From Chromatiales bacterium (GTDB lineage: Bacteria; Pseudomonadota; Gammaproteobacteria; Steroidobacterales; GCA-2729495): a DNA stretch of 64,000 bases. Below, one piece after another: positions 8,571 through 17,210 of the stretch. Every line of letters begins with the position of its first letter. The first letter of the stretch is position 1. Under the pieces are notes generated by a model. It saw only the letters and a list, made by a program, of their open reading frames with translations, had not been told where the DNA came from and searched no databases. A program made the translations under genes and the position numbers. The stretch is from contig PBYE01000043.1 in the NCBI GenBank assembly GCA_002729495.1, forward strand, positions 1-64,000, read 5' to 3'.

Positions 8571-10103
8571 TCAGGTGCCTGGCGGGCGGAAAACGCGGGC
8601 AAAATACTCCGAGAGGTCGGCACTGATTTCCTCTGCGGTGTCGGTGCCTATGCCGGCCAGGTTCTGCGCCAGTTGCTTCTTGATATCGAGTTGCATCTGC
8701 CGGGCGATCTGAATCCGCTGCGCCTGCGGCGAACCCGCACCGTGCATCGATTCGGTCAGGTAACCGACCGCGTTGCGGCCCATCGTCATGTTTTCGATAA
8801 GCCTGAGTATCCGCATGCGATCTTCGGTGGAAATATCGTCACGCCCTTTTAGATATTTTTTGATCAACGGGCCGACCTCCGGATGCTCGTAATCCTGTTC
8901 CGAGGGCAGGGTGACCATTAGTCCGCCGGCAAGGTCCTGTGCCAGCCGGCCTATTTCATAAGGCATCTTCGTAACATGATACTTGCAGACATTTGCAAGC
9001 ATATCGTCATTGATGAAAACGCCCGACTTGTTTTGTGTCGCCTGGTAGCTTGATGCAATTCCCGTGCTGTAAATCGTTTCGTTCAGGTGCGTCATCTCCA
9101 CGAGCTTGTCCTTGATGTGCGACACTTTATCAACCCCGTTGTACTCGGCGATGGTTGCGGCGGCACCGATAAGTACATCGCCCACACCTGACTTGCATAC
9201 GTAGCTGCGGCGGTGATAGCAGGTGAAGCGTTCGACCAGCATGGATGCAAACTCGTACTCGCCGTCCATAAAAATATTGTTATTTGGTATAAACACGTTA
9301 TCGAGAACGATCATTGCTTCCTGGCCGGCAAACTTCCGGTTGCCTGCGTCGAGACCGGTACCGTCCATCGCGCGCGTGTCGCAGGACTGGCGACCGTATA
9401 CATATGTAATGCCCTCGGCATCGGCCGGGAAGGCTCCGGCTATCGCATAGTCCTTGTCTTCCTCGCCGAGCCTCAGGGTCGGCATGATGATGATCCAATG
9501 CGAGTTAACGCAACCGGTCTGGTGTGCCTTGGCACCGCTGACATAAACTCCTTCATCTGTGCGTTTCGTAACGTGCACATACATATCGGGGTCGGTCTGC
9601 TCGTGCGGTGCCTTGCTGCGGTCTCCCTTGACATCGGTCATGGCGCCGCCGATTACGTAGCCGCGCTGCTGCATCTCCGTGATGAAGGCCTTGAAGCGAT
9701 CGTGGTAGCCGGTGCTGTGTTGCTCATCAATTTCAAAACTTACCGAATGCAGCGCATTGAAGGCATCCATTCCGACGCAGCGCTGGAAGCAGGCGCCGGT
9801 AAGCTGGCCGAGCCTGCGTTGCATCTTGTTCTGGAGAACCAGGTCTTCCGGGCTTTCGGCAACATGCAGGAAGCGGTTGATGCGTTCGCCCGTAAACGGG
9901 GACACGGCGCTGGCGAGTTCCGGGTTGCTGATCGCAAGGTCGTAGGTCTTCGCAATCGCGTTGATGGAAGGCCGGATGACCGGATGGTCCACGGGCTCTG
10001 CGATGCGCTCGCCAAAAAGATAAACGGCCATATCCCGGCCGCGTAAGCTGTTTATGTACTCTTCACCCGAGAGGATCGGGGTTACGGCAGGACTGTCCGG
10101 CAT
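8571..10103 (-). CDS. 4-hydroxybutyryl-CoA dehydratase / HpaB-family flavoprotein
   Basis: A 510-residue member of the 4-hydroxyphenylacetate 3-hydroxylase (HpaB) superfamily, with best resemblance to 4-hydroxybutyryl-CoA dehydratase/vinylacetyl-CoA isomerase (AbfD). Numbered from ATG 10103, a Cys-x3-Cys (C105, C109) lies where AbfD has its first two [4Fe-4S] ligands, and H297...C303 in YHRRSYVCKSGVGD lies where AbfD has its His and third Cys. Simple flavin monooxygenases of the family lack these cysteines. IGAAATIAEYNG and MHGAGSPQAQR support the fold. AbfD converts 4-hydroxybutyryl-CoA to crotonyl-CoA using FAD and the cluster. The substrate here could be another hydroxyacyl-CoA. GTG at 10106 is an alternative start. 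It is first in the leftward block with TetR, MFS and aldo/keto reductase. Confidence 0.8.
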   Translation of the reverse strand: MPDSPAVTPILSGEEYINSLRGRDMAVYLFGERIAEPVDHPVIRPSINAIAKTYDLAISNPELASAVSPFTGERINRFLHVAESPEDLVLQNKMQRRLGQLTGACFQRCVGMDAFNALHSVSFEIDEQHSTGYHDRFKAFITEMQQRGYVIGGAMTDVKGDRSKAPHEQTDPDMYVHVTKRTDEGVYVSGAKAHQTGCVNSHWIIIMPTLRLGEEDKDYAIAGAFPADAEGITYVYGRQSCDTRAMDGTGLDAGNRKFAGQEAMIVLDNVFIPNNNIFMDGEYEFASMLVERFTCYHRRSYVCKSGVGDVLIGAAATIAEYNGVDKVSHIKDKLVEMTHLNETIYSTGIASSYQATQNKSGVFINDDMLANVCKYHVTKMPYEIGRLAQDLAGGLMVTLPSEQDYEHPEVGPLIKKYLKGRDDISTEDRMRILRLIENMTMGRNAVGYLTESMHGAGSPQAQRIQIARQMQLDIKKQLAQNLAGIGTDTAEEISADLSEYFARVFRPPGT

Positions 10104-10252
10104 CACTTTTTTATACAGATTAAAAAAAGTAGTTTAGCATGGCCCGGCGAACGGCAATGCTCACGTGTTATTGTCCTGCAAGTGGCTGCATTGGGCACGT
10201 GTGTCCGTTTAATATATCCCGGTAAATTGCTTAGCAAGGAGACACCTTAGCC

Positions 10253-11656
10253 ATGAAGCAGGAAGCGGCCGCGCCCTCATCCATTGAGTCGCCACTCCGC
10301 CATACCGAATTCCGCAAACTGTTCAGCGCCCAGGTGATTGCACTGGTCGGAACCGGGCTGACAACTGTGGCGCTTACGCTGCTCGCCTATAACATGGCAG
10401 GGGAGAATGCGGGCATCGTACTGGGCACTGCGTTGTCGTTCAAGATGGTCGCCTACGTCGTATTCGCACCGATAGTGGGTGGCATGGCGCACCGTTTCCC
10501 GCGTAAACCGTTGCTGATCAGCCTTGATGTTGTGCGTGCCGTAATTGTCCTGCTCATGCCCTTCGTGACGGCGGTATGGCAAATATACCTGCTGATCTTT
10601 TTGCTGAACCTGTTCTCGGCGGGCTTCAAGCCGGTGTTCGCAGCAACGATCCCGGACATACTTCCCGACGAACGGCAATACACGCAGGCTCTTTCCTATT
10701 CGCGGCTGGCGTACGATCTCGAGAACCTGCTGAGCCCTGCCTTCGCAGGTATCGCCCTGTTATTTTTCACTTTTTCGGGTTTGTTTGCTGCAAATGCAGT
10801 TGCATTCATGATTTCTGCCGGGCTGATACTGGTGACGGTACTACCGAAACATGAAGTGCAGGACCGCCTGGGCGGTGTATGGGGAGAAATCAGTTTCGGA
10901 GTGCGTTCCTATATGAGGACGCCCCGGTTGCGTGCGCTGCTTACACTGTATTGTGCAGTGGCCTGTGCCAGCGCGATGGTGATCGTGAACACGGTCGTTT
11001 ACGTTAAGGAAACGCTGGGCGGCAGCGATACCGAAGTCGCAGCAGCATTTGCGGCTGCCGGGTTCGGGTCCATGATTGCTGCGATGAGCATGACCCGCAT
11101 ACTGGATCGCGTATCCGACCGCCTTGTCATGCTGGTCGGTGCCGTAGGCATGGGCATCGGTGTCCTGGGTATCTGGACCGGGCCGGACCTGACGACCATG
11201 CTGCCGGTGTGGATGCTGATCGGCCTGGGCTGGTCACTGGTGCAGACGCCGGCGGGACGTATTGTCAACCGATCTTCGTCTGCCGGTGACAGGTCGGCCT
11301 ATTTTTCCGCACAATTTGCGCTGTCACACGCTTGCTGGTTGGTTGCTTACCCGGTTGCCGGGCAGCTTGGCGCAGCGTTCGGAATTGAACAGACCGCTGC
11401 GTACATGGGTGCCGCGATAATTATTTTTGCAGGCCTGGCTGCTGCTGTATGGCCCCGGGGCGACGAGACCGAGCTCGAGCATATTCATGAGACCGTTAAG
11501 CATGGCCACCTGCATACGCATGGCTCGCACCATCAGCATGAACATGGCGGTGAAGAAGAGTTGGAACCGCACAGCCACCCGCATCATCATAAAGAGATAA
11601 AGCACGCACATGAGTTTTATATAGACGACCATCATCTGTACTGGCCGAAAGTGTGA
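10253..11656 (+). CDS. MFS exporter with histidine-rich C-terminal tail, NreB-like metal efflux
   Basis: A 467-residue inner-membrane carrier with twelve predicted helices. Its last 58 residues hold 19 histidines in runs such as HGHLHTHGSHHQHEH and PHSHPHHHKEIKHAH. A His-rich tail on an MFS carrier is the hallmark of NreB-type nickel exporters, where the tail is thought to bind metal at the cytoplasmic face. An acidic stretch (GGEEELEP) separates two His clusters. The membrane core (AHRFPRKPLLISLDVVRA after TM2) fits the NreB/EntS-like branch. AAGGAG lies 11 bases before ATG 10253. It is monocistronic and converges on the receptor gene at 11687, 30 bases away. The metal cannot be told from sequence; nickel or cobalt is likeliest, zinc possible. 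Confidence 0.78.
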   Translation: MKQEAAAPSSIESPLRHTEFRKLFSAQVIALVGTGLTTVALTLLAYNMAGENAGIVLGTALSFKMVAYVVFAPIVGGMAHRFPRKPLLISLDVVRAVIVLLMPFVTAVWQIYLLIFLLNLFSAGFKPVFAATIPDILPDERQYTQALSYSRLAYDLENLLSPAFAGIALLFFTFSGLFAANAVAFMISAGLILVTVLPKHEVQDRLGGVWGEISFGVRSYMRTPRLRALLTLYCAVACASAMVIVNTVVYVKETLGGSDTEVAAAFAAAGFGSMIAAMSMTRILDRVSDRLVMLVGAVGMGIGVLGIWTGPDLTTMLPVWMLIGLGWSLVQTPAGRIVNRSSSAGDRSAYFSAQFALSHACWLVAYPVAGQLGAAFGIEQTAAYMGAAIIIFAGLAAAVWPRGDETELEHIHETVKHGHLHTHGSHHQHEHGGEEELEPHSHPHHHKEIKHAHEFYIDDHHLYWPKV

Positions 11657-11686
11657 CCCTTCTCTGAATGCGTAGCGGATTCTGAG

Positions 11687-14260
11687 CTACTGCCCGAAAC
11701 GGAACAGCAGCTCCACGCCCCAGTTCTTGCCGGGTAACGGGCTGGCAGCGTAGGCCGCGGGAAAAATATTGGGAGCCCCTGGCACATCGAAATTCACGAA
11801 GCGTAAAATCGATGCGGCCGAGTGTTCGTCCAGAATATTGTTTACGTAGCCGGTTATTTCCCACGTGTCGGTCTGCAAACCGGTACGTGCATTCCAAAAC
11901 GTGCGCTCATCGATTTGGATAAAATTATCTGCACCCGCGTAGCGCTCGGTTTCATGAACGACGTCGGAGCGAACAAACCAGTCCATATCTCCGCTAAGGC
12001 TGCGGGCATAATTAGCGCCAAGTACAAAGGAATGTTTGGGGCTGTCGGGTATGGTGTGACCCGCGACGTTGCCATCGGGATAGAGGCCAGGGTCCGTGTT
12101 GCCGTCCTTCCCGGTCTTCTCGGCAAAGAACGGATCGTTGTATTCCTTGTATTCACCAACAGTCAAACCGTAGGCAAAATTCATCTGGAAGTTATCGGTA
12201 ATGAAATAGCTGCTTTCAAATTCCAGCCCGTACACCTCGGATTTGCCCGCATTCTCGATTATGGTGTCCCCGATTGATGTGTAGGCAAAAAATTCAAATC
12301 CTGGTACTAGTAATTCTTCTACATAAAGAGAAATCGGCGCTACCTGGAATACGCCCTGGTTCTTCCAGTTGATATAAAACACGGCCAGGTTGGCAGTGAT
12401 ACGGTTGTCGAGCCAGCTGGTTTTTGCACCGACCTCGTAAGTCCACGCCTTTTCCTCGTCAACGGTTGCTTCGCCGGTTTCGTGGAAGGCGACCTGGGTC
12501 TGGCAACCTTCCCGGTTGTGGTGGTAATAAGGGGTATTAAAGTCGGCGGGTTTATTGCCCTTGGCCGCCTGCAGGTAAAACATGGCGTTATCTGTCGCCT
12601 GGTAGCGAAGCGTAAAGCGCGGGGTCAGGCTGTTAGCCGCAATCTTGTGCAGTATGGTTGCTTCGGGGTCAATATACTTGACGAATTCAGGCTTCCAGTT
12701 AGGGTTTGCCGTGGCGTCAGGGGGATCCCCCGCATCGGGCAGGCAACGGTTCTCACTGCTGATGGATTTTTTATCACGCGCAACCCGTACTTCGGAGCTG
12801 AAGGTCCAGCGGTCATTAAAATCGTAATCCAGGGAACCGAAGATCGCGGTATTGGTTGTTTCCTGTCGTGTCGGCGGACTTAAATTTCCGGCGGCGGGGC
12901 CAACGTTGTGCTGTTGCCTGCTCTTCCAGTCAGACTTGAAGTAGTAGGCACCGATAGCACCCCGGAGCCGCCGGTCGCCGGGGCTGTCGAAACGAATCTC
13001 CAGCGATTGATCCCTGATGCTCTGTTCCTGGTATATGGCAAACAGTCCGGTAAAGGGCCGGTCTTCCTTGTGGTCGAGATCGAATCCCTGCTCCAGTTCG
13101 TCGTCGTTGAGCGCACCGCGTACGGCCATCTGCCAGTCGCCTATATCTTTCCTGTAATCGGCAAGCAGGCGGTACTGGTCGCGGCGGGGGCCGACACGGT
13201 TGCCGTCCGACACTAATGCAGACAGATTTTCGGGCGCTACAAGTCCGTCATCAAAGAGGGCATGAGTCATGCCCGAGCGTATATCGGGCAGGTTTAGCCG
13301 GTTCTCGCGGGGCTTTCCGTTCAGGGGGTCCGATTTGTCCCGGGTACGGATTTTTTCCATGTCCATGACGCCGCAATAGGCTTGGTAGAGGCCGTTTTCA
13401 TCGGGGTAGCAGTTAAGTTCCTCCTGCTCCATGATCAGTTGCGCGTAATGACCGTCATCACCCTCGGCGAAGCTTGCCTTGAGGGTAAGTTCGGACGTGT
13501 CGTCTATCTGCCACAGGAGCTTGCCAAGCACTTCCTTGGTTGTGGTTGTGTTAAGGCGGCTGTAATCGCCGGACTGGTTCGGGTCAATGAATTTATTGAC
13601 GTCTTTTGCTTCGCCGGCTTCCAGGTTGTTGTGGAATTCTCCGCCACCGACCTTGTCCCAGCTCGCCGCACCGAAAAACAATAATTTGTCCTCTATGAGC
13701 GGCCCGCTGGTCCAGCCGGACAAAAGATAGGTATCGTCGGTGCCGGCGCGGGTCTGGATTTCGCCCGTCCATTCATTGCTAGGTTTGCGGGTTACGTAAT
13801 TGACGGCGCCGGCAAAGGTAGCACGACCGAACTGGGCAGACTGGGGGCCGCGCAGTATTTCCACCCTTTCGACAGGCCCAAGGGTGGCAGTCGAAATACT
13901 GCCGGAAACGTAGGCGCCGTCGATAAAGTAAGAGGCATTCGGTTCGCCGCGGTTGGCGGGCGCCGCCTGGCCGCGAACGACGGGCCGGTCCTGGCGCCTG
14001 CCATTTTGTTGCAGGGTATTAAAATTGACGGTTAACAGCGCGACATCGTAGTTATTGACCGCGCCCGACTCACGCAATTTTTCGGCAGTGAACGCGGTGA
14101 TTGAAATCGGTACATCCTGCAGTGACTCTTCTCTCTTGCGGGCGGTTACCACGATTTCGTCCGGCGGGCCGGTGGCGGCCCAGGAGTTTACGGGCGCAGC
14201 AACGACTAATGCGAGTGCGGTGAATGCCGGCATGCGGGTCGGGCTGATTCGATAGCTCAA
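11687..14260 (-). CDS. TonB-dependent outer-membrane receptor (receptor 1 of the mirrored cassette)
   Basis: A protein of about 857 residues with a signal peptide (SYRISPTRMPAFTALALVV...NSWA), then a TonB-box/plug start EIVVTARKREESLQDVPISI. The plug contains VERVEILRGPQSAQFGRATF and GAVNYVTRKP. The remaining ~700 residues alternate strand-like segments of a 22-strand barrel, ending GVELLFRFGQ rather than in a terminal Phe. I chose TTG 14260 because GGGGAAAG sits just upstream; TTG 14272 and ATG 14233 are alternatives. It imports an unknown ligand using TonB energy. It is paralogous to 17211-19661 (shared GEPNAS.FIDGA.VSG.IST segment) and divergent from the amidohydrolase at 14458, suggesting that the ligand is the substrate of those enzymes. 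Confidence 0.92.
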   Translation of the reverse strand: MSYRISPTRMPAFTALALVVAAPVNSWAATGPPDEIVVTARKREESLQDVPISITAFTAEKLRESGAVNNYDVALLTVNFNTLQQNGRRQDRPVVRGQAAPANRGEPNASYFIDGAYVSGSISTATLGPVERVEILRGPQSAQFGRATFAGAVNYVTRKPSNEWTGEIQTRAGTDDTYLLSGWTSGPLIEDKLLFFGAASWDKVGGGEFHNNLEAGEAKDVNKFIDPNQSGDYSRLNTTTTKEVLGKLLWQIDDTSELTLKASFAEGDDGHYAQLIMEQEELNCYPDENGLYQAYCGVMDMEKIRTRDKSDPLNGKPRENRLNLPDIRSGMTHALFDDGLVAPENLSALVSDGNRVGPRRDQYRLLADYRKDIGDWQMAVRGALNDDELEQGFDLDHKEDRPFTGLFAIYQEQSIRDQSLEIRFDSPGDRRLRGAIGAYYFKSDWKSRQQHNVGPAAGNLSPPTRQETTNTAIFGSLDYDFNDRWTFSSEVRVARDKKSISSENRCLPDAGDPPDATANPNWKPEFVKYIDPEATILHKIAANSLTPRFTLRYQATDNAMFYLQAAKGNKPADFNTPYYHHNREGCQTQVAFHETGEATVDEEKAWTYEVGAKTSWLDNRITANLAVFYINWKNQGVFQVAPISLYVEELLVPGFEFFAYTSIGDTIIENAGKSEVYGLEFESSYFITDNFQMNFAYGLTVGEYKEYNDPFFAEKTGKDGNTDPGLYPDGNVAGHTIPDSPKHSFVLGANYARSLSGDMDWFVRSDVVHETERYAGADNFIQIDERTFWNARTGLQTDTWEITGYVNNILDEHSAASILRFVNFDVPGAPNIFPAAYAASPLPGKNWGVELLFRFGQ

Positions 14261-14363
14261 AACTTTCCCCAAGGACGGACGTGTTCGCTTCTTATTATTT
14301 GTTTGCTGGTATACAGGTATTACGTGATACCCGCAACACCTGAGAATTACTGAATCCCTGCTA

Positions 14364-14398
14364 TTGACACAGATTCAACTGACGCACATGATTTAATT
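14364..14398. promoter_or_regulatory. Promoter region of receptor 1/amidohydrolases with shared TGATTTAATT motif
   Basis: The 197-base divergent gap holds a consensus TTGACA (14364-14369) and, at 14389-14398, TGATTTAATT. The same ten bases occur on the minus strand upstream of receptor 2 (19730-19739), and GATTTAAT recurs in the TetR operator candidate at 8507-8514. No good -10 stands at ideal spacing from TTGACA. The shared motif could be a common regulator site for the cassette or simply AT-rich promoter sequence. Confidence 0.3.
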
Positions 14399-14457
14399 GA
14401 TATAGCCTATCACTACAGGGCCGGCAAGCCACTACAGGACCAAAACAGGAATAAGCA

Positions 14458-15852
14458 ATGACCCTGACCTGGCGCCACCTCGCCATTATTATCGTCATGC
14501 TTGCCGCCGTGCTTGCGGCATCGAGCCGGCTGCATGCCGGCGCGCACAATAGCGTGCAACAACCGCCGAGCCGGTTCGCAGCGACCGGCGATAAGCTGCT
14601 GATCCATGCCGGGACTTTGCTGGCGGTGCCGGGAGAATCGCCGCTTGTAAATCAATCTGTCGTTGTTATGGGCGACCGCATCCTTTCGGTAACAGCCGGG
14701 TTCCGGGAGCCTTTCTACAACGAAACGCTGCTTGACCTCTCTGATTCTTTTGTTTTGCCGGGTCTCATGGATGCGCACGTGCATATCATGGCGCAACCCA
14801 GTGCGTTCGTTCGCAACGCGCGCAGCGGCGGTGGTCCGATCAGCGAGTCAGACCTGGCCCTGAACGGGGCCGTGTATGCACAGCGGACACTCGCGGCCGG
14901 TTTCACTACGATTCGCGACGTTGGCTCCAACGATGAGTCCGTGTTCGCGTTACGCAAATCGATTGACCAGGGCATGTTGGCCGGGCCGACCATACTGGCC
15001 GCAGGGCCGCTGATCTCGCCGACCGGCGGGCATGGCGACCGCGGGTTCGGTGCAAGCGACTCGATGGAGCCCGCGGTACGCCGTACCGAGGGCGTTTGCG
15101 ATGGCGCAGACGAATGTGCGATTGCCGTGCGCCACAACATCGGCCTGGGTGCCGACCTGATCAAGTTTACGGCGACCGGCGGCTTCATGTCCGCCACCGG
15201 TACCCGGCAGCAATACGAAGTCGAAGAAATGCAGGCGATTGTTGATACCGCGCATATGCGGGATCTCAAGGTCGCCGCGCATGCTTATGGTGCCGAAGCT
15301 GCGAAGCTTGCTATCGATGCAGGCGTGGATTCGATCGAACATGGCTGGATGCTCGACAAGAGCGCATTGCGCCAGATGAAGAAGCAGGGGACTTACCTGG
15401 TGCCGACGCTGCTGATCAGTCGGCCGGCGGGCTGGACCAACATGGCCGGTACCGCGAGGGGTGCAGCCGAGCGCGACGAATACAGCAGTTTCGAGCAGGC
15501 TTATGCGATGGGCGTGAATATTGCGTTCGGTACGGACGTCGGTATTTTTGACCACGGTCAGAACGCGAGAGAGTTTGCAATCATGGTGGAACTCGGGATG
15601 TCCGAGGCGGATGCGATTCGCTCGGCGACCGTGGCGACTGCCGAACTGTTCGGCCTGGGCGATGACCGGGGTGTGATCAAGCCCGGCAAGCGTGCCGATA
15701 TCATTGCCGTGCATGAGAATCCGCTGGAAAATATCGAGGCATTGAAAAACGTCAGCTTTGTCATGAAGTCGGGTGCGGTCGTCAAGCAAAACGGTGACTA
15801 CCTGGGAAGTATCGACACCCGGCCCGTATTGGGCAGCCCGGTGAAGTTCTGA
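14458..15852 (+). CDS. Exported metal-dependent amidohydrolase, imidazolonepropionase/prolidase-like
   Basis: A 464-residue enzyme with an N-terminal export signal (WRHLAIIIVMLAAVLAASSR). The amidohydrolase (TIM-barrel) metal ligands are all present: H107 and H109 in GLMDAHVH, K236 (the likely carbamylated bridging lysine) in ADLIKFTATGG, H275 in KVAAHAYG, H295 in SIEHG and D360 in FGTDVG. This pattern matches binuclear-zinc members that cleave Xaa-Pro and similar dipeptides or lactam-like amides. A cysteine pair in CDGADEC (214-220) could form a disulfide in the periplasm. ATG 14458 directly follows GGAATAAGCA. The stop codon overlaps the next start by one base. It is paralogous to the next gene and flanked by two paralogous TonB receptors, so I infer periplasmic cleavage of the receptor's ligand. 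Confidence 0.9.
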   Translation: MTLTWRHLAIIIVMLAAVLAASSRLHAGAHNSVQQPPSRFAATGDKLLIHAGTLLAVPGESPLVNQSVVVMGDRILSVTAGFREPFYNETLLDLSDSFVLPGLMDAHVHIMAQPSAFVRNARSGGGPISESDLALNGAVYAQRTLAAGFTTIRDVGSNDESVFALRKSIDQGMLAGPTILAAGPLISPTGGHGDRGFGASDSMEPAVRRTEGVCDGADECAIAVRHNIGLGADLIKFTATGGFMSATGTRQQYEVEEMQAIVDTAHMRDLKVAAHAYGAEAAKLAIDAGVDSIEHGWMLDKSALRQMKKQGTYLVPTLLISRPAGWTNMAGTARGAAERDEYSSFEQAYAMGVNIAFGTDVGIFDHGQNAREFAIMVELGMSEADAIRSATVATAELFGLGDDRGVIKPGKRADIIAVHENPLENIEALKNVSFVMKSGAVVKQNGDYLGSIDTRPVLGSPVKF

Positions 15853-17201
15853 TGGATAGCGTATTTAAGCAACTGCTTACCCTGTTCGTAGCCGCAGTTA
15901 TAGCGCTGCCCGCCTGGTCCCAGGGCATGCCCTTCGGAAACAGGACGATCAGAAAACCCGAAACGCTTTTGATCATCCATGCGGGGGCTTTACTGGCAGT
16001 ACCGGGCGAAGCACCCCTGGCCGAACAAAGCATCGTCGTCCGCAATGGCCGTATCGAGGCGGTAGTCGATGGTTATATCGGGGCCGAAGGTGTCGAGCCG
16101 GGCCGGGCGATACCGGAGATTATCGACCTCAGCGATAAATTTGTGCTGCCGGGGCTGATGGACTCGCACGTGCACCTGAACCGCGCGACCGGCGCGTACC
16201 AGGAGGATCCGATAGCCAATGCGGCACCGGACACAGGCCCGGCCACCCTGAATACGATGGTCAATATTCGCCTGACGCTTAATGCTGGCTTTACTGCCGT
16301 GCGGGACCTCGGATCCGATAGTGAATCGGTTTATACGGTGCGGGATGCGATCGAGAAAGGCACGATGCTGGGGCCCACGATCCTGGCGAGCGGGCCTTCC
16401 ATAGGGGTTACCAGTTCGCATGGCAGTGCGCGCCCCGGCGCAGCCGTGTGTGATGGTGTTGATGGCTGCCGGCGACTTACCCGCCGGCTTGAGAAAGCAG
16501 GCGCCGATTTAATCAAGATAAAGGTTAGTGGCGGCTTCAGTTCAAACACGGGCTACGGCCAGCACATGACCCGCGACGAAATGGCGGCAATTGTTACGGC
16601 AGCACACATGCGTGGCATCATTGTGACCGCCCATGCCTACGCGCCGGAATCGGTCATCGATGCGGTAAATGCGGGCGTCGACTGTATAGAGCACGGCCAT
16701 CTTACAGATGAGGCCGGTCTGAAGTTAATGCGTAAAAACGGGGTATTCCTGGTGCCGACCGTTACGGTAGCCGAACCGCCGTCCTTTGTGCAGCGCTTTC
16801 TGGGCGACCGTGATCCTGTCTCGGTGACGGTACGGGACGAATACCAGTCCTTCGAGAACGCTTACAGACTGGGCGTAAAGGTCGCATTCGGGACGGATGC
16901 CGGTGTTTACCCGCATGGCGAGAACGCGGACGAGTTTATAACCATGGTTAAGCTGGGCATGACGCCGGCAGACGCGATCCGGGCAGCGACCGTCGTGGCT
17001 GCCGAATTATTTGCACTGGAGGGGTTGACCGGCACCATCGAAGCCGGCAGCAAGGCAGATATCATCGCAGTCACCGACAATCCACTCAACGATATCGGTG
17101 CCCTGAAAGATGTTGACTTCGTGCTGAAGTCAGGTCAGATCGCGAAACGCAACGGTGTCATGCAGGTACCGCTCGACTATGGGCTCGAGCATCGGTACTG
17201 A
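15852..17201 (+). CDS. Exported metal-dependent amidohydrolase, second copy
   Basis: A 449-residue paralogue of the preceding enzyme, translationally coupled through a TGATG overlap at 15850-15854. An N-terminal hydrophobic signal (LLTLFVAAVIALPAWSQG) targets it for export. Metal ligands are conserved: H106 and H108 in GLMDSHVH, K222 in ADLIKIKVSGG, H261 in VTAHAYA, H281 in CIEHGHL and D349 in FGTDAG. The paired cysteines recur as CDGVDGC (200-206). Differences cluster in the loop after the HxH motif (RATGAYQEDPIANAA, against MAQPSAFVRNARSGG in the first copy) and around residues 310-325, regions that usually shape the substrate pocket. The two enzymes therefore probably cleave related but distinct substrates. 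The gene ends nine bases from the converging receptor 2 gene. Confidence 0.9.
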   Translation: MDSVFKQLLTLFVAAVIALPAWSQGMPFGNRTIRKPETLLIIHAGALLAVPGEAPLAEQSIVVRNGRIEAVVDGYIGAEGVEPGRAIPEIIDLSDKFVLPGLMDSHVHLNRATGAYQEDPIANAAPDTGPATLNTMVNIRLTLNAGFTAVRDLGSDSESVYTVRDAIEKGTMLGPTILASGPSIGVTSSHGSARPGAAVCDGVDGCRRLTRRLEKAGADLIKIKVSGGFSSNTGYGQHMTRDEMAAIVTAAHMRGIIVTAHAYAPESVIDAVNAGVDCIEHGHLTDEAGLKLMRKNGVFLVPTVTVAEPPSFVQRFLGDRDPVSVTVRDEYQSFENAYRLGVKVAFGTDAGVYPHGENADEFITMVKLGMTPADAIRAATVVAAELFALEGLTGTIEAGSKADIIAVTDNPLNDIGALKDVDFVLKSGQIAKRNGVMQVPLDYGLEHRY

Positions 17202-17210
17202 TCGTTCAGA

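Noticed and set aside
9213-10046. 277-codon open frame opposite the dehydratase-family gene
   Set aside because: It is antisense to a clear enzyme gene and shows no domain motifs or ribosome site.
10105-10130. ACTTTTTT/AAAAAAGT inverted repeat upstream of the dehydratase gene as a terminator
   Set aside because: The stem is only A-T pairs with a 10-base loop, and it overlaps a start codon; it is more likely an AT-rich promoter region.
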